Assembly (NCBI RefSeq): GCF_900119485.1
Contig: NZ_FPJZ01000012.1
Coordinates: 1 to 64,000, forward strand
Direction: 5' to 3'
DNA: 64,000 nucleotides
From: Thermoactinomyces sp. DSM 45891
GTDB taxonomy: Bacteria; Bacillota; Bacilli; Thermoactinomycetales; Thermoactinomycetaceae
Numbering within the stretch: the stretch's first letter is position 1; each line of letters opens with the position of its first letter. Below the pieces are notes generated by a model, which was given only the letters and a program-made list of their open reading frames with translations, did no database searches and was not told the origin of the DNA. Positions 44,301-53,417 of this stretch are shown in pieces. The translations under genes and the position numbers were made by a program.

Positions 44301-47300
44301 TCACAGAAAACAGTTTCGTTCGCGACAAGTCTACTTCCGCTTCAATCTGCTCAATCACAAAATTACTTGGATATGCATGATGATCATATGCCTCAATCGA
44401 GGTCTGCTTACTATGTGCAAGTAGCTGTTCAAAAGTCATATCTGGCTCAATCGTACAGCGCAGTGGGAGAGCTGTAGCAAACAAACCAAGCATACTTTCT
44501 AGCTTCACATCATCACGGTTGAGAATCGGTGAGCCTACCACAAAATCAGATTGACCACTTAACCGGTGCAACTGTAAATTTAATACAGTGAGCAAAAACA
44601 TATTTAACGTAATATCATTCTGTTGACAAAAATCAACCATTTGCTTTTGAAGACCTGGATCAAATCTTCCTAGTATCGTCCCCCCATTAAATGTAACCAT
44701 AGGCGGTCTAGGGTAGTCTGTTGGTAAATCAAGGCCTGGAGGCACATTAGAGAACTGCTTTAACCAATATTGACGTTGATTCTCCAAATGCCCTTCCTTT
44801 ACCAAACGATTCATCCACTGTACATAATCTGTATACTCCACCTCAAGAGTGGGTAACTGTGGCTGTCTACCTGTTATATATGCATTATAAAGCTCTTTAA
44901 ATTCTTTCATTAGGTTCATCGAGGAAGTTTCATCCCAAATGATATGGTGACTAGCAAACATATATAAGAACTGTTTACCTGGCAGTTCAACCAACTTAGT
45001 AGAAAATAAAGGACCTCTCTCAAAATCAAATATTTGATTCGCATGTGCCTCAGCAAGCTCTTTGATAGCCCCAGGAATCTGATCTTCCGCTATGTGGCTA
45101 TAATCTTCATAGAGATCACTAAGCCTCATTTCTCTACTTGGAGCTACTATTTGTAGTGGGATTCCATTCTCGTTTTTAAAGGTGGTACGCAGTACTGCAT
45201 GTCGCGACATGAGAGTTTGCCAAACCCTCTCAAACACCTGCAAGTCCATATCTCCATGAAACATCAAGTCAAAACTAGTATTATAAAACGGATTATCTGG
45301 TTCAAAATGGTGCATATACCATTCAGGAAGCTGTACTGGAGCTAATTCATATAACTCCTGCTTAGGCATACGTTGAAGGGAGAGATCGTGTTTTTCTTCT
45401 AAATCACTCTTTTTCGCAACCTCTATATCGATTACACCCGCCAACTCACTCAATTCAGGAGTAATAAAGATCTGTTGCAGAGTCATTTTGATCTGGAATC
45501 GGTCACGTATCCGGTTGATCACTTTTACTGCATTAATTGAATGTCCGCCCAGTTGGAAGAAGTTATCACCGGCATCTATCTGGTTCAACTCAAGGATATC
45601 CTGCCAGATCGATGCAAGCTCTATCTCGGTTTTCGTGTGTAGCCCTGATACTCTCTGTTTCTCTCCCTCTCCTATTTCCCACGCCCTTAAAGCATGGCGA
45701 TCTATTTTTTCGCTCGTTAGAAGAGGCATACTATCAATTCTCAATACGAGCGCCGGCACCATATAATAGGGTAGAATCCCCCGCAGATATTCCTGTAGAT
45801 CACTAGATCCAAGTAATTGCTTACTGGTATAGAAAGCCACTAACGTATTATCACCGGCTTCTGTCTGCTTCACGATAACCGCTACCTCGTCAACTTGTGA
45901 ATGGTTTCCAATCGCACTCTCAATCTCACCTAGCTCAATTCGAAATCCACGTACTTTCACTTGAAAGTCTATGCGACTAAAGAACTCAATCGATCCATCC
46001 GGCAACCAGCGGCCTAAGTCTCCTGTTCGATAGGCACGCTCCTCTGTCCAATCCTCTGCAAACGGATTCGAAATAAATTTTTCTTTTGTCAGCGCTTCAT
46101 TCTTCCAGTAACCATCGCCTACTCCAATCCCACTAATCCAAATTTCGCCTTTGACCCCAACTGGTGCCAAATGATGGTATTGATCTACTACATATAAAAT
46201 CATATTGGGTAAGGGTTGTCCGATCGGAACACGGAGTTGCTCTGCATCTATCACGCCAGTCATAACATGCTGTGTTACATCATCCGAGCATTCTGTAGGA
46301 CCGTATGCATTAATTAATTTGATAGTTGGATACAGATCAAACCAGCTATTTACTAGTTTAATAGGTAGCTCTTCACCATTCGCAATCATCCAACGTAACT
46401 TGGGCAATTGTCTATTGGCTTCCGATAATCCTTTTACTGTGTCAAGAAATGCGAACAGGAGTGAAGGAACAGTTTCGACTATCGTTACTCCTTCTTTTTG
46501 CAAATGCTCAAACAATAAAGCTTGGTCACGTGAAACTTCAAACGAAGCAATCGATGTTTTCGCTCCTACTAACAAGGCCACTAGGGACTGCCAAACAGAG
46601 ACATCAAAGCTGATAGATGCATTTTGCACAACGACATCCCCAGCTCCTAAACTCAAGCTAGTAATCTTCGAATAAAGATGATTAATCATGCCATCATGAC
46701 GTACCAATGCCCCCTTAGGCTTACCTGTAGAACCTGATGTATAAATCATATAAGCAAGATCCATCGAAGTGTTGATCGGATCGAGATTATCTGAACTGCA
46801 CTGATTTAGATCACCCTTTGCATAAAGCCCGGTTCGTTTCGAATGTCCCATTTCTGCATCCAAGCAGATCATCGTTTGTACCGTCTGGTCGATCTGTAGC
46901 GATAGTAATCGTTCCACAAAAGCATTCTGGGTCACGATTGCCCTCGATTCGCTATTTTGTAAGATATACGCAATCCGTTCATCTGGAAGGTTGGGATCAA
47001 TCGGCACATAAGCAGCCCCACTCTTAAAAATAGCCAACATGGTTACAACCCAATCGGGATTTCTCTCACTTACCACTGCTACAAATTGATTGGCCCCGAT
47101 TCTTTGTGAACGAAGTAAGTACGCCATGCGATTCGCTCGTTCATTTAACTCCTGATATGATAACTCTTCTCCTTCAAAACTCACCGCAATATGACCTGGC
47201 GTTTTAGCCACTTGCTCCTCAAACAAAGTTTGCAACGGAACGTGAATAGGGAATATTTCTTTACTCGAATGAAACTGCTTCAGGACTTGATTTTTTTCCT

Positions 47301-48666
47301 CCTCTAATAGCATGTCAATCTCACAAACATTTTGTTCGGGTCTTTCTACCACTTGCGCCACTAATTGAATAAAATGCCGACTTAAACGTTCGATTGTTTC
47401 CTTTCGAAACAGTGATGTACTGTATTGGATATAGCCATCGATCTTGCCTTCCGTCTGGAACAGTTCAAAAACAAAGTCAAACCCCGAATACTCGATATGA
47501 TCTAACGACTTTTCAAAGGAGAGGCTAAGATCTTTCGTCACTTCTACCTCTAACTGTTTATCTGTACGCAATGTATGTAATTCAAAAACCGCATCAAACA
47601 CTGGATTTCGACTTAGATTCCGTTCAATCCCTAACTCTTCCACAATGCGATCAAACGGATATTCTTGATTCGCATATAACTCGAGAACTGTTTGTTTGAC
47701 TCGTTTCACAAAGTCTGTAAACAACTCACTTCCGTTTACTTCATTTCGTACAGGTAATGTATTAATAAAGCATCCAACCAGATCGGCTACCTCTGGATGA
47801 ACTCGACCCGATAACGACGTTCCTACGATAATATCTTTGTTTCGAGTATACTTGGCTAAGAGAACTTGAAACGATGCTAATAGAAACATATACATGCTGA
47901 CATCTAGCTTTTCGCACGTTTTCTTTAATTTCTCCATTAACTCCCCGTCAATTACGAGCGGAACAGTATCACCATCAAATTTTTGCATGAGGGGTCGTGG
48001 AAAGTCCAAGGGGAAATTGAGATCAGGCAACTCCCCCGCCAAACGATCTAACCAAAACTTCCGTTGTTCATCTAATTCTCCTCCCTCTAGCAATTCATTA
48101 TGCCAGTGTGCAAAGTCACTATATTGAATCGCTAGAGGTACTAGTGGATTAGGCTGTTTATTTGCCATAGAACGATAAAGAGTAGCGAACTCAGACATTA
48201 AAATATCAATTGCCCAACCATCCGCAATAATGTGATGTGCAACAAGGAGACACATATGCTCTGACTCCGACAACTTATATAGAGTAATGCGAATGAGCGG
48301 CGCCTCCGTTAACCGAAATGGTTTATTGAGCTCACTCATCACTAACTCTTGTAGAGATGTATCCTGCTGAGACATATCTACCATATACGTATCATAGTCA
48401 ATATCGGAAAAGACTACTTGTACAGGAGTTCCATCTTCTTCACGAAAACAAGTGCGCAATATATCATGACGACTCACTAAAGTATTTATGACTTGATGAA
48501 AGACCTCTCTATCTAACTTCCCTTTTAATGTAAATGCAGTAGATACATGAGACAGCGCATTTACCTTTGATGCTTGTACAAACTCCAATTGTTCCGTAAA
48601 CCAGAAGCGCTTCTGTGTGTGTGATAACTCGTACTTGCTAAGTTTGAGTTCTGTATTGGTTGTCAT
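41395..48666 (-). CDS. Two-module non-ribosomal peptide synthetase with an inserted GNAT domain (C-A-T-C-A[GNAT]-T)
   Basis: 2423 residues from ATG 48666 (GGGAG upstream; an ATG at 48684 overlaps that site). C1 residues 10-450, HHIIADG at 144-150. A1 475-995, YTSGSTGKPKG at 642-652. T1 Ser 1043. C2 1100-1545, HHIIWDE at 1240-1246 (Glu for the usual Gly). A2 starts near 1570 (FTSGTTGMPKG 1720-1730), and its C-terminal subdomain is interrupted between A8 and A9. Residues about 2030-2283 are a GNAT-type domain with QGKGLA at 2145-2150, then A9 and SGKIDK at 2318-2323. T2 Ser 2375. There is no thioesterase or reductase. My hand-read pockets are D-V-W-E-I-N-A-D-D-K (A1, like diamino acids) and D-A-L-Q-I-G-H-V-D-K (A2, unassigned). 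Confidence 0.95.
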   Translation of the reverse strand: MTTNTELKLSKYELSHTQKRFWFTEQLEFVQASKVNALSHVSTAFTLKGKLDREVFHQVINTLVSRHDILRTCFREEDGTPVQVVFSDIDYDTYMVDMSQQDTSLQELVMSELNKPFRLTEAPLIRITLYKLSESEHMCLLVAHHIIADGWAIDILMSEFATLYRSMANKQPNPLVPLAIQYSDFAHWHNELLEGGELDEQRKFWLDRLAGELPDLNFPLDFPRPLMQKFDGDTVPLVIDGELMEKLKKTCEKLDVSMYMFLLASFQVLLAKYTRNKDIIVGTSLSGRVHPEVADLVGCFINTLPVRNEVNGSELFTDFVKRVKQTVLELYANQEYPFDRIVEELGIERNLSRNPVFDAVFELHTLRTDKQLEVEVTKDLSLSFEKSLDHIEYSGFDFVFELFQTEGKIDGYIQYSTSLFRKETIERLSRHFIQLVAQVVERPEQNVCEIDMLLEEEKNQVLKQFHSSKEIFPIHVPLQTLFEEQVAKTPGHIAVSFEGEELSYQELNERANRMAYLLRSQRIGANQFVAVVSERNPDWVVTMLAIFKSGAAYVPIDPNLPDERIAYILQNSESRAIVTQNAFVERLLSLQIDQTVQTMICLDAEMGHSKRTGLYAKGDLNQCSSDNLDPINTSMDLAYMIYTSGSTGKPKGALVRHDGMINHLYSKITSLSLGAGDVVVQNASISFDVSVWQSLVALLVGAKTSIASFEVSRDQALLFEHLQKEGVTIVETVPSLLFAFLDTVKGLSEANRQLPKLRWMIANGEELPIKLVNSWFDLYPTIKLINAYGPTECSDDVTQHVMTGVIDAEQLRVPIGQPLPNMILYVVDQYHHLAPVGVKGEIWISGIGVGDGYWKNEALTKEKFISNPFAEDWTEERAYRTGDLGRWLPDGSIEFFSRIDFQVKVRGFRIELGEIESAIGNHSQVDEVAVIVKQTEAGDNTLVAFYTSKQLLGSSDLQEYLRGILPYYMVPALVLRIDSMPLLTSEKIDRHALRAWEIGEGEKQRVSGLHTKTEIELASIWQDILELNQIDAGDNFFQLGGHSINAVKVINRIRDRFQIKMTLQQIFITPELSELAGVIDIEVAKKSDLEEKHDLSLQRMPKQELYELAPVQLPEWYMHHFEPDNPFYNTSFDLMFHGDMDLQVFERVWQTLMSRHAVLRTTFKNENGIPLQIVAPSREMRLSDLYEDYSHIAEDQIPGAIKELAEAHANQIFDFERGPLFSTKLVELPGKQFLYMFASHHIIWDETSSMNLMKEFKELYNAYITGRQPQLPTLEVEYTDYVQWMNRLVKEGHLENQRQYWLKQFSNVPPGLDLPTDYPRPPMVTFNGGTILGRFDPGLQKQMVDFCQQNDITLNMFLLTVLNLQLHRLSGQSDFVVGSPILNRDDVKLESMLGLFATALPLRCTIEPDMTFEQLLAHSKQTSIEAYDHHAYPSNFVIEQIEAEVDLSRTKLFSVMYGLQNNKQRLMDEIQFEGLQCNFRVYDFIERNSRFDLTFVFDELESGLEINLNYNSDLFTKSTAEQISQQFIWLAEQVVSAPGKQLQEYALVSESEKQQMNEWNQTENSSEGAMCLHEMIERQAAKTPENPAILYNETTLSYRELNEKANRLAHWLTHLGVKPEDKVGITFEPSTDMMVALIAVLKAGAAYVPLSPEVPISRQQMIIQRAGIDVILTESQYVREDLLFQGKRIIVDVDGSLIDKQSNTNLNLSVSSSTLAYVLFTSGTTGMPKGIEIEHRGIINLFEWSQSKYPLSDSDATLFMTPYTFDASLLEIFWPLTQGAKVVIPEPAERKSPASIGKLVKKHQITILQFVPILLEAFVTARKNGDFENLPSLRYVICGGALLTRELCDQFKSQFSCRLSNHYGPTEITVDAITFDCDEPYLGNAVPIGRPIHNVKVYLLDEFMNRVPVGVRGEIYIDSPGLARGYLHDPAMTDQYFVPNPFTSDVNARLYKTGDVAKYVEDGNIVYLGRIDHQVKVRGNRVELEEVESWLASHERVSSCVVIHKKDERMDGLVAYVEMKSESPVLQMDGEGLKLYTLSQIPSLQDKMNELHFTAWPEFFSGEEVLREYWPQLFTQFTEYQLALVDGLGEVVAVGNAIPIYWEGTKEHLPQGWDEALIKGFTDAKGDQKPNTLLVLAGVVNTKYQGKGLATLLVKAFKMLAHGHGLQSLIVPVRPTGKNAYTDLDFSSYCELRREDGLPVDNWLRSHERVGGKILQIAHKSQYVKASVVDWQRWAGTIFEESGSYEVEKALSPVHIDLEQGIGEYWDPSVWVEHPLDSAQTWNYVDSSQLESYLKEFMPEYMVPQQYVFVTQMPLMTSGKIDKNRLPKAYTLFAEREFILPKSQTEEEILNIWREILQMESISVTDSFFDLGGHSLKAAQIVSQISKKCRVSFSIRELFEFVTIRKLAQVVDEKRDMLGSDKS

Positions 48667-48755
48667 AGCTTTCTCCCTCTCCATCTAGCTCACCCATAAA
48701 ATATACTAATATTCCCTCTTATCAGAGAGTTGTGATCCAGTGCCTCTGAAACACC

Positions 48756-49634
48756 TTACATATTGGTATAGATTATGGGCTCGATATCTCTATCCTGAAA
48801 TCCCTGCAATATGTCGTTTATTGCTCCTGTCACCCTAGAATCATATGGATTGAGAATCGATCCAATCATCGTGCCAGAGTGTGCAATGACTGTACCACAA
48901 ACTTCTTTTTTATGATTCAAGCTCATGAAAAAATCAAAGTACTCTTTATAAAGTCTTTTCTGATTCATTTCAGCACTCATTGTAGAAACTCTACCAATTG
49001 CATCTAAATCTCTACGTGTGATCGCAATTCTAAGGTCCTCAAGCAAACGTTGAAACGTATTTCGTTCCGAATCGATATATTGAGGACTCCTACGATTATG
49101 TTGTATGGAATCAACCATTCCTCCTGTATCTGCAGCTACAATAATCATCGGGGGCAATTCACCCAGCCTCCCGGCTAGACGTACTTCTCTATGATAGAAA
49201 GTGACACATTCTTCATACATGACACCATCACTCGGTTCGATTTGACGCATGACCTCCTCAATCATACTGGGAGTGACAGGAAGACTCAGATATTTAGAAA
49301 CAGCTCGAATACTTGCGACGATATCTGCAGATGAACTAGCCAATCCTTTCCCCTCTGGTATGTCACTATGAATCATGAGAAGGCCACCAAACTGAATATT
49401 AAATCGGCGTAATAAGTAGTCGATTGCTACTCTCACTTTCTTCTTATTAGGAGGATAAACACTTATCACCTTCGTATTTTGGTCGGGTAAAAAAGTTGCT
49501 TTGGATTGTAAAGAGATCGGTAGAGTAACGAGAAAATGATTTCCATCAGGTAGCTGTCCCTGTAACAACTCTCCAAAAGTACCTCTTGCCCAATCCACGC
49601 CCAATTGAGTGTAGTTCGCGATTGCTTCCGGCAT
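48756..49634 (-). CDS. GHMP kinase, L-threonine-kinase-like (PduX/DabC type)
   Basis: 292 residues. The ATP-binding GHMP motif PEGKGLASSSADIVAS lies at residues 93-108; the N-terminal GTFGELLQGQLPDG is typical of PduX-like kinases, and the C-terminal motif reads AHSGTMIGSIL. PduX makes O-phospho-L-threonine. It lies between the lyase fusion and the NRPS in an operon with a PLP beta-replacement enzyme, which fits activation of threonine for 2,3-diaminobutyrate synthesis. A cobalamin role is less likely, as no cob genes are near. Confidence 0.85.
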   Translation of the reverse strand: MPEAIANYTQLGVDWARGTFGELLQGQLPDGNHFLVTLPISLQSKATFLPDQNTKVISVYPPNKKKVRVAIDYLLRRFNIQFGGLLMIHSDIPEGKGLASSSADIVASIRAVSKYLSLPVTPSMIEEVMRQIEPSDGVMYEECVTFYHREVRLAGRLGELPPMIIVAADTGGMVDSIQHNRRSPQYIDSERNTFQRLLEDLRIAITRRDLDAIGRVSTMSAEMNQKRLYKEYFDFFMSLNHKKEVCGTVIAHSGTMIGSILNPYDSRVTGAINDILQGFQDRDIEPIIYTNM

Positions 49635-49688
49635 AACCTAATTTCTCCTCTTTATTTCGTTCACTGAAGTAGGGTACTCATGTCTAAC

Positions 49689-52370
49689 TTACGTGGACGG
49701 AACCATACGATAAATCAACTGCTCCTTTTTACGATATGCCATCCGTATTTGCTGAGAAACATCATCTAATTGATTCTTGATCAGTTCTAATGAATCCATA
49801 CAGTAGGAAATATGCTTATTCACTTGCTTCTCTCCAGGACCCATCCCATAAAATCGATCTTGTGATGGTAACACCTGACTCATCTGAATACCAAACCTTT
49901 GATTTACTAACTTGACGAGAGCCTCATAATCAGTCCCAACCAACGGGATGATTTCACCAAGATAATGGTGCGATTCTCTAAACGAAATGGAGTGTTCATG
50001 GAATAAATACTCAGCTATATCACTTAGATAGGAATGGCTTTCCATCAGGTGCTTTTTAGCCGATGCCTCATGAATCGATAAACCGTTTAATAGGATATTA
50101 GTCATATGGATGACTTTCGTTACCTTTGAAATCATTTCACAAGAATGGTCTGTGCTAATCCCTGAAATCTCAAACGAGTTCGAGAATGGAGTCTTATGTA
50201 CCGAAAAAGTAAGGGTATCCTTGATCGCTAATAACTCATCTATCCGAGATTTTACCCACTCCAGTAGGTACGGGTTCTTTTTTTGTGGCATGGCTGATGA
50301 CCCCCCACAAAGGTGATCCGGTAATGAACATAACGAGAATTCTATCGAAGACCAGATTTGCAGGTCTTGAATGAATCGACTGAGGGTCAGACCAATAAAG
50401 GAACACTCACTAGCGACACGCAAATTCAGGTCTCTACTACTAACAGCAGCAATTGAATTTCGATATCCCGTTCTGAAACCTAGTAACTGAGCTGTAATAT
50501 TGGGATTGATCGGAAGTGTTGTCCCTCCCCCAGAGCCAGCCCCTAAAGGTGACTTCATACTCCATTCAAGAAGGCTACTCAACTGATGGGTATGGTCTAA
50601 CAGACTTTCTACAATTGCCATGAGATAGTGTCCAAATGTCCCCGGCAATGCCGTTTGATATTGGCTATAGATAGGGAACACGGTGTTTACATACTTTCTA
50701 GAGAGCAACGTCATCGAAGACATCAATCTCCAAAGAGTCTGAATCAAATCGAGCCCATGATCTCGGATAAAAAGATGATTCATCGTTGCATTGATATCAT
50801 TTCGAGATCGAGCCAACTGCAAGTTCCCCCCTAACCTCTCCCCAAGCTGGGCTATCATATAGCTTTCATATGTTAAATATAAGCCCCTTGGAGCTGGAAG
50901 ACTGAGAACGCTCTCAAACTCAAGTCCTCGTAATCTCTGTATTTCTCTTAATACTGGAATCACATCATCATGTGGTAAAATCCCACTTTCTAGAAGCATA
51001 ATCTGATGTGCTTCATCTATGTCACAAATTAGCCGTATTTCTTCTAGGCTTGTCCTGCTTTTTTCTGTCTTCATAACTGCTTGCGCATAAGGATGGAGTG
51101 TGGAACTTAACCTGCCTGTACTCTCTAAAAAATGAAGGGTGTGGTCTGCTAAAGATGGATCCTTCCTATCGCAATAAACAGTTTCTATCCTGCACAGCCA
51201 ACCTTTGGCAACCTGCTCACATTCCTTGGTATCTGAACCTGCTACAATCACGCATGCAATGCGATCCTTAAAATCTCCCGAGAGAGTAATTTGATCTCCA
51301 CTCTTTTTCAACAGTAGGATCTCATGATCCAACTTATCATCATTTTCTCCTTTCTTTACCATTATGTTCTCGATTTCTCCTCTATCTTCTGCCAGTTTGA
51401 AACGAATAACACCTTTTTGACGGAATGTAAATCCCGCCATCTCCTCGGCAAACTCTCCCACCTTGTCTAAGTGTAAAAGCAGACAAAGTCGAATCATATT
51501 GATATTGGTACATTTGTTCATCAAAACTGGGATCATCCCACCGGCTAATCTAGGATTGATCTCAATTATCTTCACAGTATGGTGCTTTACGCGGATTTCA
51601 ACATGGGATGCTCCTGTCATATAACCAATTTCATCAAGAGCCTTATGTACGATACAGCAAATCTTCTCTGCCTCATCCCCATGCAAGTTAGCAGGGAAAT
51701 CGTGCCCTATTTCAATAAAATTCGGTTCCTTACCCAGATACTTTCTTGTAATCCCCATCACATGATGCTCACCATGTACAGATAGAACCTCTACCGAAAA
51801 TTCCTCACCATCCATATATTCCTGGACAATAAACTCGTCTGAATCTATCTCATTCGCGTATATAGCTAATTGGTCTGCATCCCGAATAAAACGTACTCCC
51901 TGACTACCCGATCCTTTAAGTGGCTTCACAACAAACGGGTATGGCATTAGATCATCAGCCGTATTAGTTAGAACGGTAGAACGTAAGACACGTATTGCCT
52001 TCGGGCATAATTCCTTCTTACTGAGCATTTCATATAATGCAAGTTTGTTTCTACAGATTGCTATTGCTTCCGGTCGGTTCGATACCAACCCCAAACGCAT
52101 ATTAATCTGATTCACGATCTCTACATAAAATTCGCTTGATGAAAAGACAAGATCAACATTAGGAATTCCTTCCACCATATGAATGATTTCATCGAAATTT
52201 TCTGTGTTTATTTGAGCGTAATGGATTGGGTACTTCTCTAAAAACGGGTATTTGAACGGATCTTTTGATAAGAAAAATACATTATACCCCATCACCAAAG
52301 CTTCTTTGATAAAAAGCTCACCCGTTCCCGTGGTATTACTTTCCACAAAAACAATGGATCTAGCTTCCAT
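49689..52370 (-). CDS. ATP-grasp ligase fused to an argininosuccinate-lyase-like domain
   Basis: 893 residues in two complete domains. Residues 1-400 are ATP-grasp: PFVVKPLKGSGSQGVRFI at 145-162, FIVQEYMDGEEFSVEVL at 180-196, VKIIEINPRLAGGM at 266-279. Residues 415-893 are a fumarase/ASL-family lyase: QLARSRNDINAT near 518-529, PGTFGHYLMA near 576, and the signature GSSAMPQKKNP with the catalytic Ser loop at 690-700. In DABA-type pathways the lyase removes fumarate from an aspartate-derived adduct. The ATP-grasp half may ligate an amino acid to the diamino acid or precede the lyase step. The fusion itself is unusual. Confidence 0.9.
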   Translation of the reverse strand: MEARSIVFVESNTTGTGELFIKEALVMGYNVFFLSKDPFKYPFLEKYPIHYAQINTENFDEIIHMVEGIPNVDLVFSSSEFYVEIVNQINMRLGLVSNRPEAIAICRNKLALYEMLSKKELCPKAIRVLRSTVLTNTADDLMPYPFVVKPLKGSGSQGVRFIRDADQLAIYANEIDSDEFIVQEYMDGEEFSVEVLSVHGEHHVMGITRKYLGKEPNFIEIGHDFPANLHGDEAEKICCIVHKALDEIGYMTGASHVEIRVKHHTVKIIEINPRLAGGMIPVLMNKCTNINMIRLCLLLHLDKVGEFAEEMAGFTFRQKGVIRFKLAEDRGEIENIMVKKGENDDKLDHEILLLKKSGDQITLSGDFKDRIACVIVAGSDTKECEQVAKGWLCRIETVYCDRKDPSLADHTLHFLESTGRLSSTLHPYAQAVMKTEKSRTSLEEIRLICDIDEAHQIMLLESGILPHDDVIPVLREIQRLRGLEFESVLSLPAPRGLYLTYESYMIAQLGERLGGNLQLARSRNDINATMNHLFIRDHGLDLIQTLWRLMSSMTLLSRKYVNTVFPIYSQYQTALPGTFGHYLMAIVESLLDHTHQLSSLLEWSMKSPLGAGSGGGTTLPINPNITAQLLGFRTGYRNSIAAVSSRDLNLRVASECSFIGLTLSRFIQDLQIWSSIEFSLCSLPDHLCGGSSAMPQKKNPYLLEWVKSRIDELLAIKDTLTFSVHKTPFSNSFEISGISTDHSCEMISKVTKVIHMTNILLNGLSIHEASAKKHLMESHSYLSDIAEYLFHEHSISFRESHHYLGEIIPLVGTDYEALVKLVNQRFGIQMSQVLPSQDRFYGMGPGEKQVNKHISYCMDSLELIKNQLDDVSQQIRMAYRKKEQLIYRMVPST

Positions 52371-52382
52371 AAATCAACCCCC

Positions 52383-53417
52383 CTATAAAGCCGATTTTCG
52401 ATTCCATTTCATAAAAGCCCAATCATGAGGACTACCAGATACATCCCACGGACCTATGCATTCCTGTGGTTCCACGAGCTCATTACTGGCTAGAAGAAAC
52501 TGATTCTCCCGTAGCCAATCATCGTTATAAATCGTTTCCATATAACGGACTCCATCATCAGGTCCAATGAACACAAACGTTTCATCTGGTGAATTCCTTG
52601 AAAGAAAATCAGCCACACCATAGCATGCTCCTGTCGTTCCTCCAGCATATATAGCATGTTTTCTATGTAAATTTCTGGTCCAAGAGTATGCCAATCGTGC
52701 ACTTACCCAGTGAACTTCATCATAAAGATCATGCTTTAAGTTTTTTGGAACCACACTATTCCCTAATCCCCGTAGCTGTCTTTTTGAATCATTTAATCCA
52801 AACAAGACACTTCCAAACGTATCTACTGCAATCATTTTCGAATCAGGGTTTCGGTCTCTAAGAGCTTGAATAATACCACTCGTTGATCCACCTGACCCCA
52901 CAGCACCTACAAGTGAAACCTGATCACCGATTTTCTCAGCAATCAAATCTGCAATCAGGCTGTATGACTGCAGATTATCAGGATTGTCATATTGATTGCA
53001 CCAAAAGGCATTTTTATTTTCCTCTACGATTTGCTTCACAACCTGTAGGCGCTTCGACTGATAATTACCTTGTTCGTCCGGCTGTTCAACAACTACTACT
53101 TGAGCCCCTAAGTCTTCTAATCGAGCCTTTAAATTTTTATCTAAGGCAGGGTCGCTTACAATCTTCAATTTCAATTTAAAATGATGACATACTAGAGCAA
53201 GACCTAGAGCAAATGTCCCACTCGAAGTATCCACCACCAATGAATCTTGTTTAATTTCTCCCCGATCCATTGCACGACGCACAATATTAAAGGCCGGCAA
53301 CACCTTCATCACTTTAAACTGAACAAGAAAGAGATTATCACGCACTCTGTATAGATGAGGGTGGATAAGCTCTTCATATGGAGATTCAAATGGTTTATGC
53401 CTCAACTTCATTTCCAT
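52383..53417 (-). CDS. PLP-dependent beta-replacement enzyme (cysteine-synthase-like)
   Basis: 344 residues, fold-type II PLP family. The likely Schiff-base Lys is K38 in FKVMKVLPA (the MK-xx-PA variant). The substrate loop DTSSGTFALGLAL and the phosphate-binding GAVGSGGSTSGII are visible. The TSSGTFALG variant is that of the cysteine-synthase-like enzymes seen in diamino-acid pathways rather than housekeeping CysK. It is the first gene of the operon. With the kinase and lyase it fits beta-replacement of O-phosphothreonine by an amine donor such as aspartate. Confidence 0.85.
   Translation of the reverse strand: MEMKLRHKPFESPYEELIHPHLYRVRDNLFLVQFKVMKVLPAFNIVRRAMDRGEIKQDSLVVDTSSGTFALGLALVCHHFKLKLKIVSDPALDKNLKARLEDLGAQVVVVEQPDEQGNYQSKRLQVVKQIVEENKNAFWCNQYDNPDNLQSYSLIADLIAEKIGDQVSLVGAVGSGGSTSGIIQALRDRNPDSKMIAVDTFGSVLFGLNDSKRQLRGLGNSVVPKNLKHDLYDEVHWVSARLAYSWTRNLHRKHAIYAGGTTGACYGVADFLSRNSPDETFVFIGPDDGVRYMETIYNDDWLRENQFLLASNELVEPQECIGPWDVSGSPHDWAFMKWNRKSAL

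Noticed and set aside
48756..49634. PduX in cobalamin salvage.
   Set aside because: No cob or pdu genes are near. The PLP enzyme and lyase neighbours fit diaminobutyrate synthesis better.
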